From Tunturibacter psychrotolerans (GTDB taxonomy: Bacteria > Acidobacteriota > Terriglobia > Terriglobales > Acidobacteriaceae), in the NCBI RefSeq assembly GCF_040359615.1, contig NZ_CP132942.1, positions 1,798,001 through 1,862,000 of the forward strand: DNA of 64,000 nucleotides, in the 5' to 3' direction. The notes under the pieces were generated by a model, which was not told where the DNA came from, made no database searches, and worked only from the letters and a program-made list of their open reading frames with translations. Shown piece after piece: positions 17,691 through 26,191 of this stretch (position 1 is the stretch's first letter; every line of letters starts with the position of its first letter). The position numbers were made by a program, and so were the translations under genes.

Positions 17691-17826
17691 GTCTCTAGAT
17701 GAAACGCGAGCGCAAGCCGCGTAGCGACAAAGCCTTCGGGCAGCTTCACCCGCGCCATGCTTCCACCGAGCGCACATTCTAAGCAGCACCGACTCACGGC
17801 CAGTGCCGAGTCGAAGGAGATCATCG

Positions 17827-18306
17827 ATGCGTCACCGTAATGCAGGATACAAACTAGGCCGCAACACCAGCCATCGCCGCGCCATGCTGCGCAACCTCGT
17901 CACTTCCGTCATCCTGATGGACCGCGTCGAGACCACCATCACCAAGTGCAAGGCCACCCGTCCTCTCATCGAGAAGATGATCACCCTCGGCAAGCGCGGC
18001 ACCGTTCACGCCCGTCGTCAGGCCGCCGCTTACCTTATGACGCCCGAGTCGGTTGACCGCCTCTTTGCCACCGTGGCTCCGCGCTACGCCGCACGCCAAG
18101 GCGGATACCTCCGCATTACGCGCCTCGGAGCCCGCAAGGGTGACGCAGCCGAGATGGCATATATCGAGCTCCTCGGTGCCGAGCATGAGCTCAACGAGAA
18201 GGCTCAGAAGCGCGCAGAAGCCCGTACGAAGAAGCGCGAAGAGCTTGCTAAGCAGATGGAAGAGCGCGGCGAAGGCGAAGCCGGCGACCCGAACGCTGAA
18301 GCATAA
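17827..18306 (+). CDS. rplQ: 50S ribosomal protein L17, extended
   Basis: L17 lies near the tunnel exit on the 50S back. Start ATG at 17827 (MRHRNAGYKLGRNTSHRRAM) follows a strong AAGGAG, and the frame upstream is not homologous. The core ends near 'AEMAYIELLGA'. The 159-residue product carries a charged tail of about 40 residues ('RTKKREELAKQMEERGEGE') beyond the usual 116-130. This is the last gene of the cluster. Confidence 0.97.
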   Translation: MRHRNAGYKLGRNTSHRRAMLRNLVTSVILMDRVETTITKCKATRPLIEKMITLGKRGTVHARRQAAAYLMTPESVDRLFATVAPRYAARQGGYLRITRLGARKGDAAEMAYIELLGAEHELNEKAQKRAEARTKKREELAKQMEERGEGEAGDPNAEA

Positions 18307-18324
18307 AGTTAAGCGAAACCATCA

Positions 18325-18366
18325 AAACAGAGAGACGCACCTTCTGGGTGCGTCTCTCTGTTTTTC
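18325..18366 (+). terminator. Rho-independent terminator of the ribosomal cluster
   Basis: CAGAGAGACGCACC (18328-18341) pairs perfectly with GGTGCGTCTCTCTG (18347-18360) over TTCTG, flanked by AAA and TTTTT. This is the only hairpin in the cluster with a proper U-run. It may also serve the convergent diguanylate cyclase gene, which ends at 18383. Confidence 0.92.
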
Positions 18367-18382
18367 GCAATGCTAGAAGAAA

Positions 18383-19831
18383 CTAACCGCTGTGAACCAT
18401 GACACGGTTTTTCCCTGCGCGCTTGGCGGCGTAGAGAGCTTCGTCTGCTAGCTCCACCAATTGAAATCCGTTCTCGAGCGACTCGTTCATCGAAGCCATT
18501 CCCACACTGATGGTGAGCGGCTCATTTTCCCAGTCCTCTGTTGCGACTCGCTGCATGACGCGCCGGGCGAGTCCCATGGCGCTCTCTTCGCCGCTCTCCG
18601 GCAGCAGAACCACAAACTCTTCGCCGCCATATCGTGCAGGCAGGTCCGGGAGCCGCACCGTCGTTCGCAGGATCATGCCAAGGCGACGCAAGACTTCATC
18701 GCCGGCTGCGTGGCCCCATCTGTCGTTGATCGTTTTGAAGTTGTCGACGTCGATCAACAACACCGAAAGCTCTCGCTTTCTCCGCCGCGCGAGCGAGAAT
18801 TCCATGACGAGACGCTCTTCAAAGGATCTCCGATTACGCAATCCTGTCAGTTCATCGGTGACGGCGAGCTTGCGCAACTGATCATTGGCATCTTCAAGTT
18901 CGCGGTGGTAGCGTTCCAACTCCGCATGATGAGCTACCTCCTCCGACACATCGACGGCTACACCGGCCAACAACACATTTCCTGCAGAATCGTGGCAGGG
19001 GAACTTAAAGGATCGCAACGAGCTCACCGATCCGTCGGAGTTCCGGATATGCTCCTCCGTCTCGACCATTTTGCCGCCTGCCATGACCTCGAGATCGTGA
19101 GTTCGCACCGATTTTGTAAGTTTTCTTGACCAGAGTTGCTCGTCGGTCCGCCCCAGCCACGCGTACTCGCTTACCCCAAACCTTTGAGCGAAGCTACGGT
19201 TGTAAAACAGCAACCGTCCAGCAGCATCCTTGATATAGCTCAGAAACGGGCTCGCGTTCATAAACGCGCGAAATAGTTCTTCGCTCGCCCTTAGGCCCGC
19301 GCTCGCTCTTTCTTTGTCTGCCAGCGCTTGTTCCAGAGCTTTGCGCTGCACTACTGCTTCCAGCCGAAGACTGATCTGCCGCCCCAGAATCTCGAGAGCT
19401 TCCATCTGATCTTCACTTAGGATCCGGGGAACCAAATCAACTACGCAGAAGGTCCCCATCGGCTCATCGTCTGAGTTATATAACCCGACACCGGCGAAGA
19501 AACGGATCGCCGGATCCCAAGTCACCAGAGGATTGCTCGAAAACCGCTGATCCGTCAGGGCGTCGTTCACCATGAAAAGCCCATTCTGCCGAACTGCGTG
19601 CGCGCAGAAGGCTACCTCTCGCGGTGTCTCGCCCATCTTCAGATCGTCAGACGCACGAAACCATTGGTGCCGCTCATCGAGCAGGGTCACCAAACCAATT
19701 GGAGTTCCGCAGAGGCAGGCAGCAAGTCGTACAAGTTCGCCACATTCAAACTCTGGCTGGGAGTCCAACAAATCACGTGTCCAGATCGCCCTTAAACTAG
19801 CGGCTTCAGCTTCTGTTCGACGCAGGGTCAT
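18383..19831 (-). CDS. GAF-PAS-GGDEF diguanylate cyclase
   Basis: The 482-residue protein is predicted to make cyclic di-GMP from GTP. An N-terminal GAF domain spans about residues 20-165 ('LVTLLDERHQWFRAS', 'FCAHAV'). A PAS domain spans about 185-300 ('AFMNASPFLSYIKDAAGRLL'). A GGDEF domain starts near 320 ('DELTGLRNRRSFEERL'). The active site is GGEEF at residues 402-406, so catalysis is expected. An RxxD inhibitory site (R393-D396, 'RLPD') sits five residues before it, suggesting product feedback. No membrane segment is seen. It is probably a cytoplasmic sensor. A 19-base dyad lies upstream (19923-19941). Confidence 0.93.
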   Translation of the reverse strand: MTLRRTEAEAASLRAIWTRDLLDSQPEFECGELVRLAACLCGTPIGLVTLLDERHQWFRASDDLKMGETPREVAFCAHAVRQNGLFMVNDALTDQRFSSNPLVTWDPAIRFFAGVGLYNSDDEPMGTFCVVDLVPRILSEDQMEALEILGRQISLRLEAVVQRKALEQALADKERASAGLRASEELFRAFMNASPFLSYIKDAAGRLLFYNRSFAQRFGVSEYAWLGRTDEQLWSRKLTKSVRTHDLEVMAGGKMVETEEHIRNSDGSVSSLRSFKFPCHDSAGNVLLAGVAVDVSEEVAHHAELERYHRELEDANDQLRKLAVTDELTGLRNRRSFEERLVMEFSLARRRKRELSVLLIDVDNFKTINDRWGHAAGDEVLRRLGMILRTTVRLPDLPARYGGEEFVVLLPESGEESAMGLARRVMQRVATEDWENEPLTISVGMASMNESLENGFQLVELADEALYAAKRAGKNRVMVHSG

Positions 19832-19922
19832 CTATCACCGTAAAATCAAAACTAAGGATAGCTTTGGTGACTTGCATACGCTAGAAGCAATTTCAAGTGC
19901 TTACGAAAGTAACCCAGCATAT

Positions 19923-19941
19923 TATTCCCATTGTGGGAATA
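19923..19941. promoter_or_regulatory. 19-base perfect dyad between divergent genes
   Basis: TATTCCCA-TTG-TGGGAATA has perfect 8-base arms and a 3-base centre. It lies 92 bases before the diguanylate cyclase start (minus strand) and 105 bases before the hypothetical gene at 20046 (plus strand). The size and symmetry fit a dimeric regulator operator, but a small hairpin is also possible. No regulator gene is adjacent. Confidence 0.45.
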
Positions 19942-20045
19942 GAAGGTGAAGATAATCGATTTAGTTGGAGGTCAGACCAGAATACTCCTCGTTTTGGGCC
20001 CTTACCTTGCTGATACCTTCCCCCTGCACTAATCTAGAGACAATC

Positions 20046-20477
20046 ATGTATGAAGACTTCAAAGTAACCGACCGCTGGACCGGAGAAGACCTTCACTGCG
20101 TTTGGAAGGGAACGATGGTGGCTATCGCGACGCGGCATGCCGACGCCACCGACATCCGCTTCGCGGTCAACGACAGACACGTCTGGATATCCATGCCGAA
20201 TCTGGCGTGGGTCGAACAGAAGCGTCGTACCGGCTTCGTCATCACGGATTATCTTGCAGCTCAGGTCGCCGGGCGGTATCTGCAGCACGCCGTCAAATCC
20301 GGTTACGACAATGGCCGGGAGATGTACACCATGACGGTCGATGAGGTTCTCGAACACGCCGGCGCGGTCGTAAAAGAAGCCGGTCGCACCGACAATCTTC
20401 CCAGCCTTCCCGTCATCAACCCGGATATCCGCGCCGAGGACGAGTTGGGCATTCATCTTCCAGGCGAACCAGCATAA
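20046..20477 (+). CDS. Hypothetical cytoplasmic protein
   Basis: I do not recognise the family. From ATG at 20046 (MYEDFKVTDRWTGEDLHCVW) it has 143 residues. The longer in-frame start at 19965 gives an unlikely, atypical N-terminus. There is no signal peptide or membrane segment. The C-terminal part is acidic, with 'DEVLEHAGAVVKEAGR'. The middle holds a beta-rich stretch ('DIRFAVNDRHVWISMPNLAW') with good codon use. It lies 19 bases upstream of the lactonase gene, so the two could be cotranscribed. Confidence 0.6.
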   Translation: MYEDFKVTDRWTGEDLHCVWKGTMVAIATRHADATDIRFAVNDRHVWISMPNLAWVEQKRRTGFVITDYLAAQVAGRYLQHAVKSGYDNGREMYTMTVDEVLEHAGAVVKEAGRTDNLPSLPVINPDIRAEDELGIHLPGEPA

Positions 20478-20496
20478 CCTCCCAGGGGTTTGGTCC

Positions 20497-21702
20497 ATGT
20501 TCTCGCGCCGCCGATTTCTTGTCGTGTTTCCTGCCTTTGCGGCGTCCGCACGTGCCTTTGCGACGTGGCCTGTACGCAAGAGGAAAGCCTTGCCGGCTCC
20601 GGTTTATGTCTTCTTCGGAACCGACACGACCAAAGGGGTGTGCAAAGGCATCTATCGGTCGACCTTTGATTCAACCCATGGCCAATTAAGTCCGCCAGTG
20701 TTGGTTGCCGACACGGCTCGGCCATCCTTTCTTGCGTTGGCGCCTCCCGGTTCAGGCCACAGCTCGCTCTATGCGGTCAATGCGATTAATGATCCCGCCG
20801 CAACCGTTACGACCTTTGCGCTGGACCCGGGAACCTGCAACCTTCGTCAGATCGGCCAAGTGCCCTCGGGCGGAGCCGGGCCTGCTTGTGTCTCGGTGGA
20901 CTCTACCGGCCACGCCGCATTTGTGGCTAATTACTCCGGCTCCTCTATCTCTTCTTATCGCATTCAGCCCGACGGCACGCTCAGTCAGCCGGTAGAACGC
21001 CTGGACTTCAAAGACCATCAGAAATTTGGAGAACCTGGGCCGAACTCTGCGCGCCAGCAGGATCCGCATCCCCACTGCGTCACCATCTCACCGGATGACC
21101 GCTTCCTCCTGGTCTGCGATCTAGGCACAGACCATATTGCAGTTTTCTATATTCATCCCGAGACTGGCACACTCTCCGACCCACACCTGTTCACGAATGA
21201 ACGTCCTGGTTCAGGACCTCGCCACGTCGTCTTCCACCCCAACAGCCGTTGGGTCTACTGCATCAATGAGATGGACTCCACCATCGATCGCTGCCTCTGG
21301 ACTGCTACGCGCTTCAGCAATACGCCGCAAGGCCTTTTGGTTAATTCCACTTTCTCGATCAAGACCATCGCCCCGGAATTTCCCGCCGACAAGAACACGG
21401 CTGCCGAACTTGCAATCTCTCCTGACGGCAATTTTCTCTACGCCAGCAATCGTGGGGAGAACACACTGGTTGTTTTCTCAATCAGTACGAAGAATGGTGA
21501 CCTTACGCTGGTACAGCGAATCACCTGTGGTGGCAAGACTCCTCGCCACTTCACCCTGGACCCGACAGCACAGTGGGTCATCTGCGGGAACCAGGATTCC
21601 GCAAACGTTACGGTCTTTCGTCGTGATTCCGCAACCGGGTTGCTCTCAGGCCCTGTGCAGACCCTCGCTCTGGACTCGCCTCTGTTCACTCTCTTTGCCT
21701 AG
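20497..21702 (+). CDS. Lactonase family beta-propeller protein (Tat-exported)
   Basis: The 401-residue product resembles the seven-bladed lactonase/6-phosphogluconolactonase (Pgl, COG2706) family. Repeating 'VYVFFGTDTTKGVCKGIYR', 'HPHCVTISPDDRFLLVCDLG', 'GSGPRHVVFHPNSRWVYCINE' and 'GKTPRHFTLDPTAQWVICGN' blades are seen. The N-terminus MFSRRRFLVVFPAFAASARAF has a twin-arginine motif and hydrophobic stretch, suggesting export of the folded protein. A periplasmic location argues against a role in the cytosolic pentose phosphate pathway. A sugar-lactone substrate is likely, though unproven. Confidence 0.85.
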   Translation: MFSRRRFLVVFPAFAASARAFATWPVRKRKALPAPVYVFFGTDTTKGVCKGIYRSTFDSTHGQLSPPVLVADTARPSFLALAPPGSGHSSLYAVNAINDPAATVTTFALDPGTCNLRQIGQVPSGGAGPACVSVDSTGHAAFVANYSGSSISSYRIQPDGTLSQPVERLDFKDHQKFGEPGPNSARQQDPHPHCVTISPDDRFLLVCDLGTDHIAVFYIHPETGTLSDPHLFTNERPGSGPRHVVFHPNSRWVYCINEMDSTIDRCLWTATRFSNTPQGLLVNSTFSIKTIAPEFPADKNTAAELAISPDGNFLYASNRGENTLVVFSISTKNGDLTLVQRITCGGKTPRHFTLDPTAQWVICGNQDSANVTVFRRDSATGLLSGPVQTLALDSPLFTLFA

Positions 21703-21726
21703 AAGTAAACAGAGGCGTGGCGCTTT

Positions 21727-22773
21727 TTAGCTCTTAGGCAACGTCGCCATGTCGATTACGAACCGGTACTTCACATCCGATTTCAGCACCCGTTCATAGG
21801 CTTCATTCAGCTTGTCAACTGAGGTCAGTTCAATATCGGAGACGATGTTGTGCTCGGCGCAGTAGTCCAGCATCTCCTGGGTTTGATTCATCCCGCCGAT
21901 ACCCGATCCGGCGAGAGAGCGCCGATTGGCCACCACAGAAAATGGAGCCACTGACAATGGCGTTTCAGGCAAGCCGACGAGACAGAGAGTGCCATTCAAC
22001 CGCAGCAGATTCAGATACTGATTGACGTCGTGTGGCGCCGAAACGCAGTCGAGAATGATATCGAAGCTGCCGGTGTGCTTCGCTACAGCGGCGGCATCTT
22101 TCGTCACGACTACCTCGTCGGCACCCAGCTTCTTCGCGTCTTCGATCTTGTTCTCGGAGGTGGTGAATTGGACTACATGCGCGCCAAAGGAATGAGCGAA
22201 CTTCAGGCCCATGTGACCGAGCCCACCCAGGCCAACGACGCCTACTTTGCTGTTCTTTCCGACCTTCCAATGGCGTAGGGGAGAGTAGGTTGTAATCCCT
22301 GCGCAGAGCAGAGGAGCTACAGCAGCGAGATTGAGCTTCGGCGAGACACTGTGAACGTAGTATTCGTGCACGACGATGTTGTTGGCGTATCCGCCGTAGG
22401 TGACCTGGCCTGAGTAATCGCGTTTGTTGTAGGTTTCGACTGCACCCTTCAGACAGTACTGCTGCTCGTCCGCTTTGCAGTTCTCGCACTCGCGGCACGA
22501 GTCGACGATCACTCCGACAGCAGCCAGATCGCCCACTTTGAACTTCTTCACATTGCTGCCGACCGCCGTCACATGCCCGACAATCTCGTGTCCTGGCACC
22601 ATAGGATAGATCGACCCGCCCCACTCATCCCGCGCCTGGTGAATGTCCGAGTGACAGATCCCGGAGTAGGCAATCTCAACGACAACTTCGCTCGCGCCTG
22701 GCTCACGGCGTTCAAAGCTGAAAGGAACTAGTGGTGACTTTTTATCGTGTACGGCATATCCACGTGATTTCAT
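21727..22773 (-). CDS. Zinc-dependent NAD(P) alcohol dehydrogenase, YahK/CAD-like
   Basis: A medium-chain dehydrogenase of 348 residues predicted to reduce aldehydes with NADPH. Catalytic zinc ligands are Cys40 ('GICHSDIH') and His62-Glu63 ('PGHEIVG'), with a third Cys near 158 ('LLCAGITTY'). The structural zinc uses Cys93, Cys96, Cys99 and Cys107. The nucleotide motif is 'GVVGLGGLGHMG'. Close in pattern to E. coli YahK and cinnamyl alcohol dehydrogenases. The exact substrate cannot be told. It converges with the lactonase gene 24 bases away. Confidence 0.92.
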   Translation of the reverse strand: MKSRGYAVHDKKSPLVPFSFERREPGASEVVVEIAYSGICHSDIHQARDEWGGSIYPMVPGHEIVGHVTAVGSNVKKFKVGDLAAVGVIVDSCRECENCKADEQQYCLKGAVETYNKRDYSGQVTYGGYANNIVVHEYYVHSVSPKLNLAAVAPLLCAGITTYSPLRHWKVGKNSKVGVVGLGGLGHMGLKFAHSFGAHVVQFTTSENKIEDAKKLGADEVVVTKDAAAVAKHTGSFDIILDCVSAPHDVNQYLNLLRLNGTLCLVGLPETPLSVAPFSVVANRRSLAGSGIGGMNQTQEMLDYCAEHNIVSDIELTSVDKLNEAYERVLKSDVKYRFVIDMATLPKS

Positions 22774-22861
22774 TCTCGACCCCTCTATCGTCCGAACTGG
22801 ATGACCAGTTCTTCTCGAAGACGCTGGCAGTTGATCTGACGGTTACGTTCGCTATTCAGAA

Positions 22862-23401
22862 TTACTCGTCGTAGTGCAGCAGACTCAGCACGTCGTACTG
22901 TTGAAATTTCTCGCGGCCTTTCAGGAAGTCGAGCTCGATCGCAAAACCAAGCCCGGCGATCTCGCCGCCCAACTGTCGCACGAGCTCGACCGTCGCCTGC
23001 ATCGTGCCGCCGGTTGCCAGCAGATCGTCCACGATGACGACGCGCTCTCCCGGCTGGATCGCGTCCAGATGAATCTCTAGAGCGTCGGTGCCATACTCGA
23101 GATCGTAAGTGACCCGGGCGGTCGGCGCAGGCAGCTTCTTCGGCTTGCGAACAGGCACGAAGCCGGCGTTCAGCCGATAGGCCAGTGCTGGTCCGAAGAT
23201 AAATCCGCGTGCCTCGATTCCCAACACGAGATCGATCTCCTTTCCGATGTAATACTGCGCGAAGGCGTCGATCAGTGTGGCAAACCCTGCCTTATCCTTC
23301 AGCACGGTCGTAATGTCATAGAAGAGAATCCCAGGCTTTGGGAAATCGGGCACAGTGCGGATCAGGGTCTTCAGCGGTTCGCAGTTAATCGGTAGTGTCA
23401 T
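22862..23401 (-). CDS. apt: Adenine phosphoribosyltransferase
   Basis: Converts adenine plus PRPP to AMP for purine salvage. The 179-residue product has '[16 protein letters not shown]', '[17 protein letters not shown]' and the PRPP-binding loop '[14 protein letters not shown]'. Length matches the family. The acylphosphatase gene lies just upstream on the same strand, six bases away, so the pair is probably an operon. Confidence 0.97.
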   Translation of the reverse strand: MTLPINCEPLKTLIRTVPDFPKPGILFYDITTVLKDKAGFATLIDAFAQYYIGKEIDLVLGIEARGFIFGPALAYRLNAGFVPVRKPKKLPAPTARVTYDLEYGTDALEIHLDAIQPGERVVIVDDLLATGGTMQATVELVRQLGGEIAGLGFAIELDFLKGREKFQQYDVLSLLHYDE

Positions 23402-23407
23402 CAGTCC

Positions 23408-23689
23408 TTACCAGGCTCCTTCAATCTCAAATGGCCCAAGCTGCGCGCCTTCGCTCTCGGCCAGTTCCTGTTCCTCTACGGCATCGACGCGGCTGCCGCG
23501 CGAACCTTTTCGCAGCGCATCCTTCAACTCGGCAAGCTCTTCAGGTTTACCCGCCGCGACGATCTCGACGTGACCCTGATCTGTGTTTCGGACCCATCCC
23601 CGCAGTCCGAGCTCCGCCGCCTCCTGGTGCACGAACCAGCGAAATCCGACTCCCTGCACGCGACCTTTTACGAGGTAATGGCACACCAT
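23408..23689 (-). CDS. acyP: Acylphosphatase
   Basis: Hydrolyses acyl phosphates such as acetyl phosphate or carbamoyl phosphate. The 93-residue product keeps the catalytic Arg17 ('GRVQGVGFRWFV') and the catalytic Asn in 'GWVRNTDQGHVEI'. Size is typical. It ends six bases before the apt start. Its start follows the efp terminator, which suggests its own promoter in the 100-base gap. Confidence 0.95.
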   Translation of the reverse strand: MVCHYLVKGRVQGVGFRWFVHQEAAELGLRGWVRNTDQGHVEIVAAGKPEELAELKDALRKGSRGSRVDAVEEQELAESEGAQLGPFEIEGAW

Positions 23690-23741
23690 GGAGACTCCAG
23701 TGTCGCAGAGCAGATATCCCCACGCAAGGCGTAGGAGGCGA

Positions 23742-23772
23742 AAGAAAAGGCGGAGCCAGTGACTCCGCCTTT
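23742..23772 (-). terminator. Rho-independent terminator of efp
   Basis: AAAGGCGGAG (23746-23755) pairs perfectly with CTCCGCCTTT (23763-23772) over CCAGTGA. Read on the minus strand it starts 17 bases after the efp stop and is followed by TTTTCTTTCG. This separates efp from acyP-apt. Confidence 0.85.
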
Positions 23773-23789
23773 CCTATTGAAGACTTGTC

Positions 23790-24347
23790 TTAGGCCCTGC
23801 TCATGTAAGCGCCTTCTGCAGTATCTACGCGAATCTTTTCGCCTTCGTTGATGAAGGGGGGTACCTGCACAACCAGACCTGTTTCGAGCTTTGCAGGTTT
23901 GGTCACCGACGACGCAGTCGCCGACTTGATGCCAGGCTCTGTCTCCATCACGGTCATCTCGACTACGCCCGGAAGCTCAATGCCGACAGCCTTGCCATCA
24001 TGAAAGCTTACGTTGATCGAGAGATTAGGCAATAGATAGTCGACGGCATCGCCGAGCGTGTCGCGCTTCAGCATCGTCTGCTCGAATTTGTCATCCATGA
24101 AGTAATACTCATCGCCGTCGTTGTATAAAAACTCCATCTTCACTTCGTCAACGATTACGCGATCAATTGGGTCAGGTGAGCGAAAACGCTCGACGAACAT
24201 TGCGCCGGTGCGCACGTTGCGAAGTTTGGCCTGGATGAAGGCCCGAAGATTGCCAGGCGTGCGGTGCTCCACCGAGAAAACCAGGTGAAGATCGTCCTTG
24301 AATTTGATAATCATGCCCGGGCGCATCTGCGTTGCGGGAATCGACAT
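23790..24347 (-). CDS. efp: Elongation factor P
   Basis: EF-P rescues ribosomes stalled on polyproline runs. Start ATG at 24347 (MSIPATQMRPGMIIKFKDDL) follows GAGG. The frame continues 26 codons upstream without homology. The 185-residue product has three OB-like domains and the domain II/III motif 'PGVVEMTVMETEPGIKSATA' and 'VQVPPFINEGEKIRVDT'. The tip loop reads 'RTPGNLRAF', so the usual modified Lys/Arg right after PG is Asn, with Arg two residues further. No EpmA, EarP or YmfI gene is nearby. It has its own terminator. Confidence 0.96.
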   Translation of the reverse strand: MSIPATQMRPGMIIKFKDDLHLVFSVEHRTPGNLRAFIQAKLRNVRTGAMFVERFRSPDPIDRVIVDEVKMEFLYNDGDEYYFMDDKFEQTMLKRDTLGDAVDYLLPNLSINVSFHDGKAVGIELPGVVEMTVMETEPGIKSATASSVTKPAKLETGLVVQVPPFINEGEKIRVDTAEGAYMSRA

Positions 24348-24495
24348 AAAAGAAAACCTCTGATCTGTGCTGAATTTCAGCTGTACTGAGATATTTGTGC
24401 GGGCATCGGCGATAGCTGCCAGCAAGCCTACAACCTTTTAATTGTAGCTCAGCGAGCATGTTTCCGGGTCTGACGACCATTCAACGCAATACCAA

Positions 24496-25446
24496 TCAGC
24501 TGCCGAAGATCTTTCGGAAGAATCGTCCAATTGCATGTGCGAAACCATGACGAGGAGGGGTTGCGGCTGGAGCGCTGGCGCTGGCTGCCGTCGTGCTCTG
24601 TGGCGCATTTGCCGTCGCCTCGGTCGTCGTGCTCTTTGCCTCGGGTTTAGCCGGCGGCTCAGTTGTGCTATCCGGACTGTCGCCGGAGTTCAGGGTAGCG
24701 GTGACCTGCTCGTGCAATGCCCCTGCGGGCGCCTCGGGGATCGGTGCCGGAGCCAGCCCTGCGCTTATGGCGGCTGGAAAAGGGTGCAGTTCCGCCGCAG
24801 TCTTCGGATCACCCGGAGTTCCCGCATTGCCGGAGTTCAGCAGCGCATCGGCTACCGTCATCGCCGGCTCAGGAGGACATCCGCACGACGAGCTTTCATG
24901 GTCGACCACCTCTTTTAGGCTGCCGTGTTCGAACAGCACATGCTGCCCCGCCTTCAGTTCGTAAGCCGCTTCGCCGAACTGGTCGGCAATGTTGAGTACA
25001 GGCGCCAGGGCTCCGCGATTCTCAACGCAAGTGTCGCCGTTCCTCGTTACTCTGAGCTGCAGATCGAGCGGTCCGTCTCCACGCATCGTAAATCGCAGGT
25101 CCGGCGTCATCACCATATCCTGCGTCGTCGCGGCCATTTGTATCTCAATCGCGCCGCGATCGAGCGCCAGCATTAGCGGAGCTGTACCAGCGGCGCCCTG
25201 TCCCGAGGTCAGATGCAGTCCGCTGGTCGCGCACACCCGAATCGTCCCACCGCGTTTCAACTCAATCTCAGCCGTGTGGTCTCGGGCTGTCACTGTCGTG
25301 TTTCCAACCAGAATCGCGCGTCCGTTGTTTATCTCAAGCGCCCCGGCGATGTTGGCGTTCTGCACTCCCACCGTGCCAATCGGCTGCTGCGCCCACGCAA
25401 TTCCGCAACCGATTGTGAACACAAGAATCAGCCGACGCACCATCAT
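24496..25446 (-). CDS. Exported hypothetical protein with FecR-like core and Ala/Pro/Thr-rich tail
   Basis: A 316-residue protein with a signal peptide (MMVRRLILVFTIGCGIAWAQ, cleavage likely after AWA). Residues 25-185 are beta-rich, with 'GRAILVGNTTVTARDHTAEI' and 'GQHVLFEHGSLKEVVDHES', recalling FecR-type or barrel-anchored domains. A cysteine cluster 'SSSCGCPPEP' follows. Residues 200-295 are low-complexity. The C-terminus is basic and amphipathic ('FAHAIGRFFRKIFGS'). The gene is 8 bases downstream of trpG on the same strand, so it may share its transcript. Function unknown. Confidence 0.65.
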   Translation of the reverse strand: MMVRRLILVFTIGCGIAWAQQPIGTVGVQNANIAGALEINNGRAILVGNTTVTARDHTAEIELKRGGTIRVCATSGLHLTSGQGAAGTAPLMLALDRGAIEIQMAATTQDMVMTPDLRFTMRGDGPLDLQLRVTRNGDTCVENRGALAPVLNIADQFGEAAYELKAGQHVLFEHGSLKEVVDHESSSCGCPPEPAMTVADALLNSGNAGTPGDPKTAAELHPFPAAISAGLAPAPIPEAPAGALHEQVTATLNSGDSPDSTTEPPAKPEAKSTTTEATANAPQSTTAASASAPAATPPRHGFAHAIGRFFRKIFGS

Positions 25447-25454
25447 TGCCCACC

Positions 25455-26042
25455 CTACATCTTCAGGAAGTTTTGAATGATCTGTTTGCCGTGTACGGTC
25501 AGCACGCTTTCGGGATGGAACTGCACACCCTCGATGGGCAACTCGCGGTGACGAAGCGCCATAATGGTCTCCCCATCCGCGGTTCGCGCCGAAACCTCGA
25601 GTTCCTCCGGCAGTCCTTCGTCGTTTACGATCAGCGAGTGGTACCGCGTGCAGGTCATCGCAGACGGAATGCCTTTGAAGATAGTCTTACCGTCGTGCTC
25701 GACTTCACTGGTCTTGCCATGCATCAGCTTAGGTGCGCGCACTACGTTGCCGCCAAATGCCGCACCGATCGCCTGATGCCCTAAGCAAACGCCGAGAATC
25801 GGCACACTGCGCCCACCCGCCTCTGCTAAGGATGCGAAGTGCTTGATCAGCTCCATGCTGATCCCCGCATCCTGCGGAGTACACGGCCCCGGCGAGATCA
25901 AAATCCTCTCCGGCCGCAGCGCCTCAACCTCTTTCGGCGTCAGCTCATCGTTGCGCCGAATCACCATCGCGGCACCAAGCTCACCCATGTACTGCACCAG
26001 GTTGTAAGTAAACGAATCGTAGTTATCCAGAACAAAGACCAT
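25455..26042 (-). CDS. trpG: Anthranilate synthase component II, glutamine amidotransferase
   Basis: Supplies ammonia from glutamine to TrpE for anthranilate synthesis. The 195-residue product is a class I amidotransferase with '[14 protein letters not shown]', the nucleophile Cys in '[15 protein letters not shown]', and the His-Glu pair in '[13 protein letters not shown]'. It could instead or also serve para-aminobenzoate synthesis (PabA). The presence of trpE one gene away favours the tryptophan role. TrpG and TrpE are separated by an oppositely oriented gene. Confidence 0.95.
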   Translation of the reverse strand: MVFVLDNYDSFTYNLVQYMGELGAAMVIRRNDELTPKEVEALRPERILISPGPCTPQDAGISMELIKHFASLAEAGGRSVPILGVCLGHQAIGAAFGGNVVRAPKLMHGKTSEVEHDGKTIFKGIPSAMTCTRYHSLIVNDEGLPEELEVSARTADGETIMALRHRELPIEGVQFHPESVLTVHGKQIIQNFLKM

Positions 26043-26191
26043 ATCGTATTAAATTCTACGCTCCAGGCAGCGCTCTGTTGTCGAACGCTTAGTGCGAACT
26101 TGCCGATAACCCTAGTTGCGAGGGAGTGCGGCACTCATTTCAAGGAACTGATAAATTAGTGCGTCAGGGAAGCAGATTATGAGGGATGGGA

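Noticed and set aside
16688..17824. 378-residue minus-strand frame opposite rpoA
   Set aside because: Mirror of rpoA with no domain and no SD.
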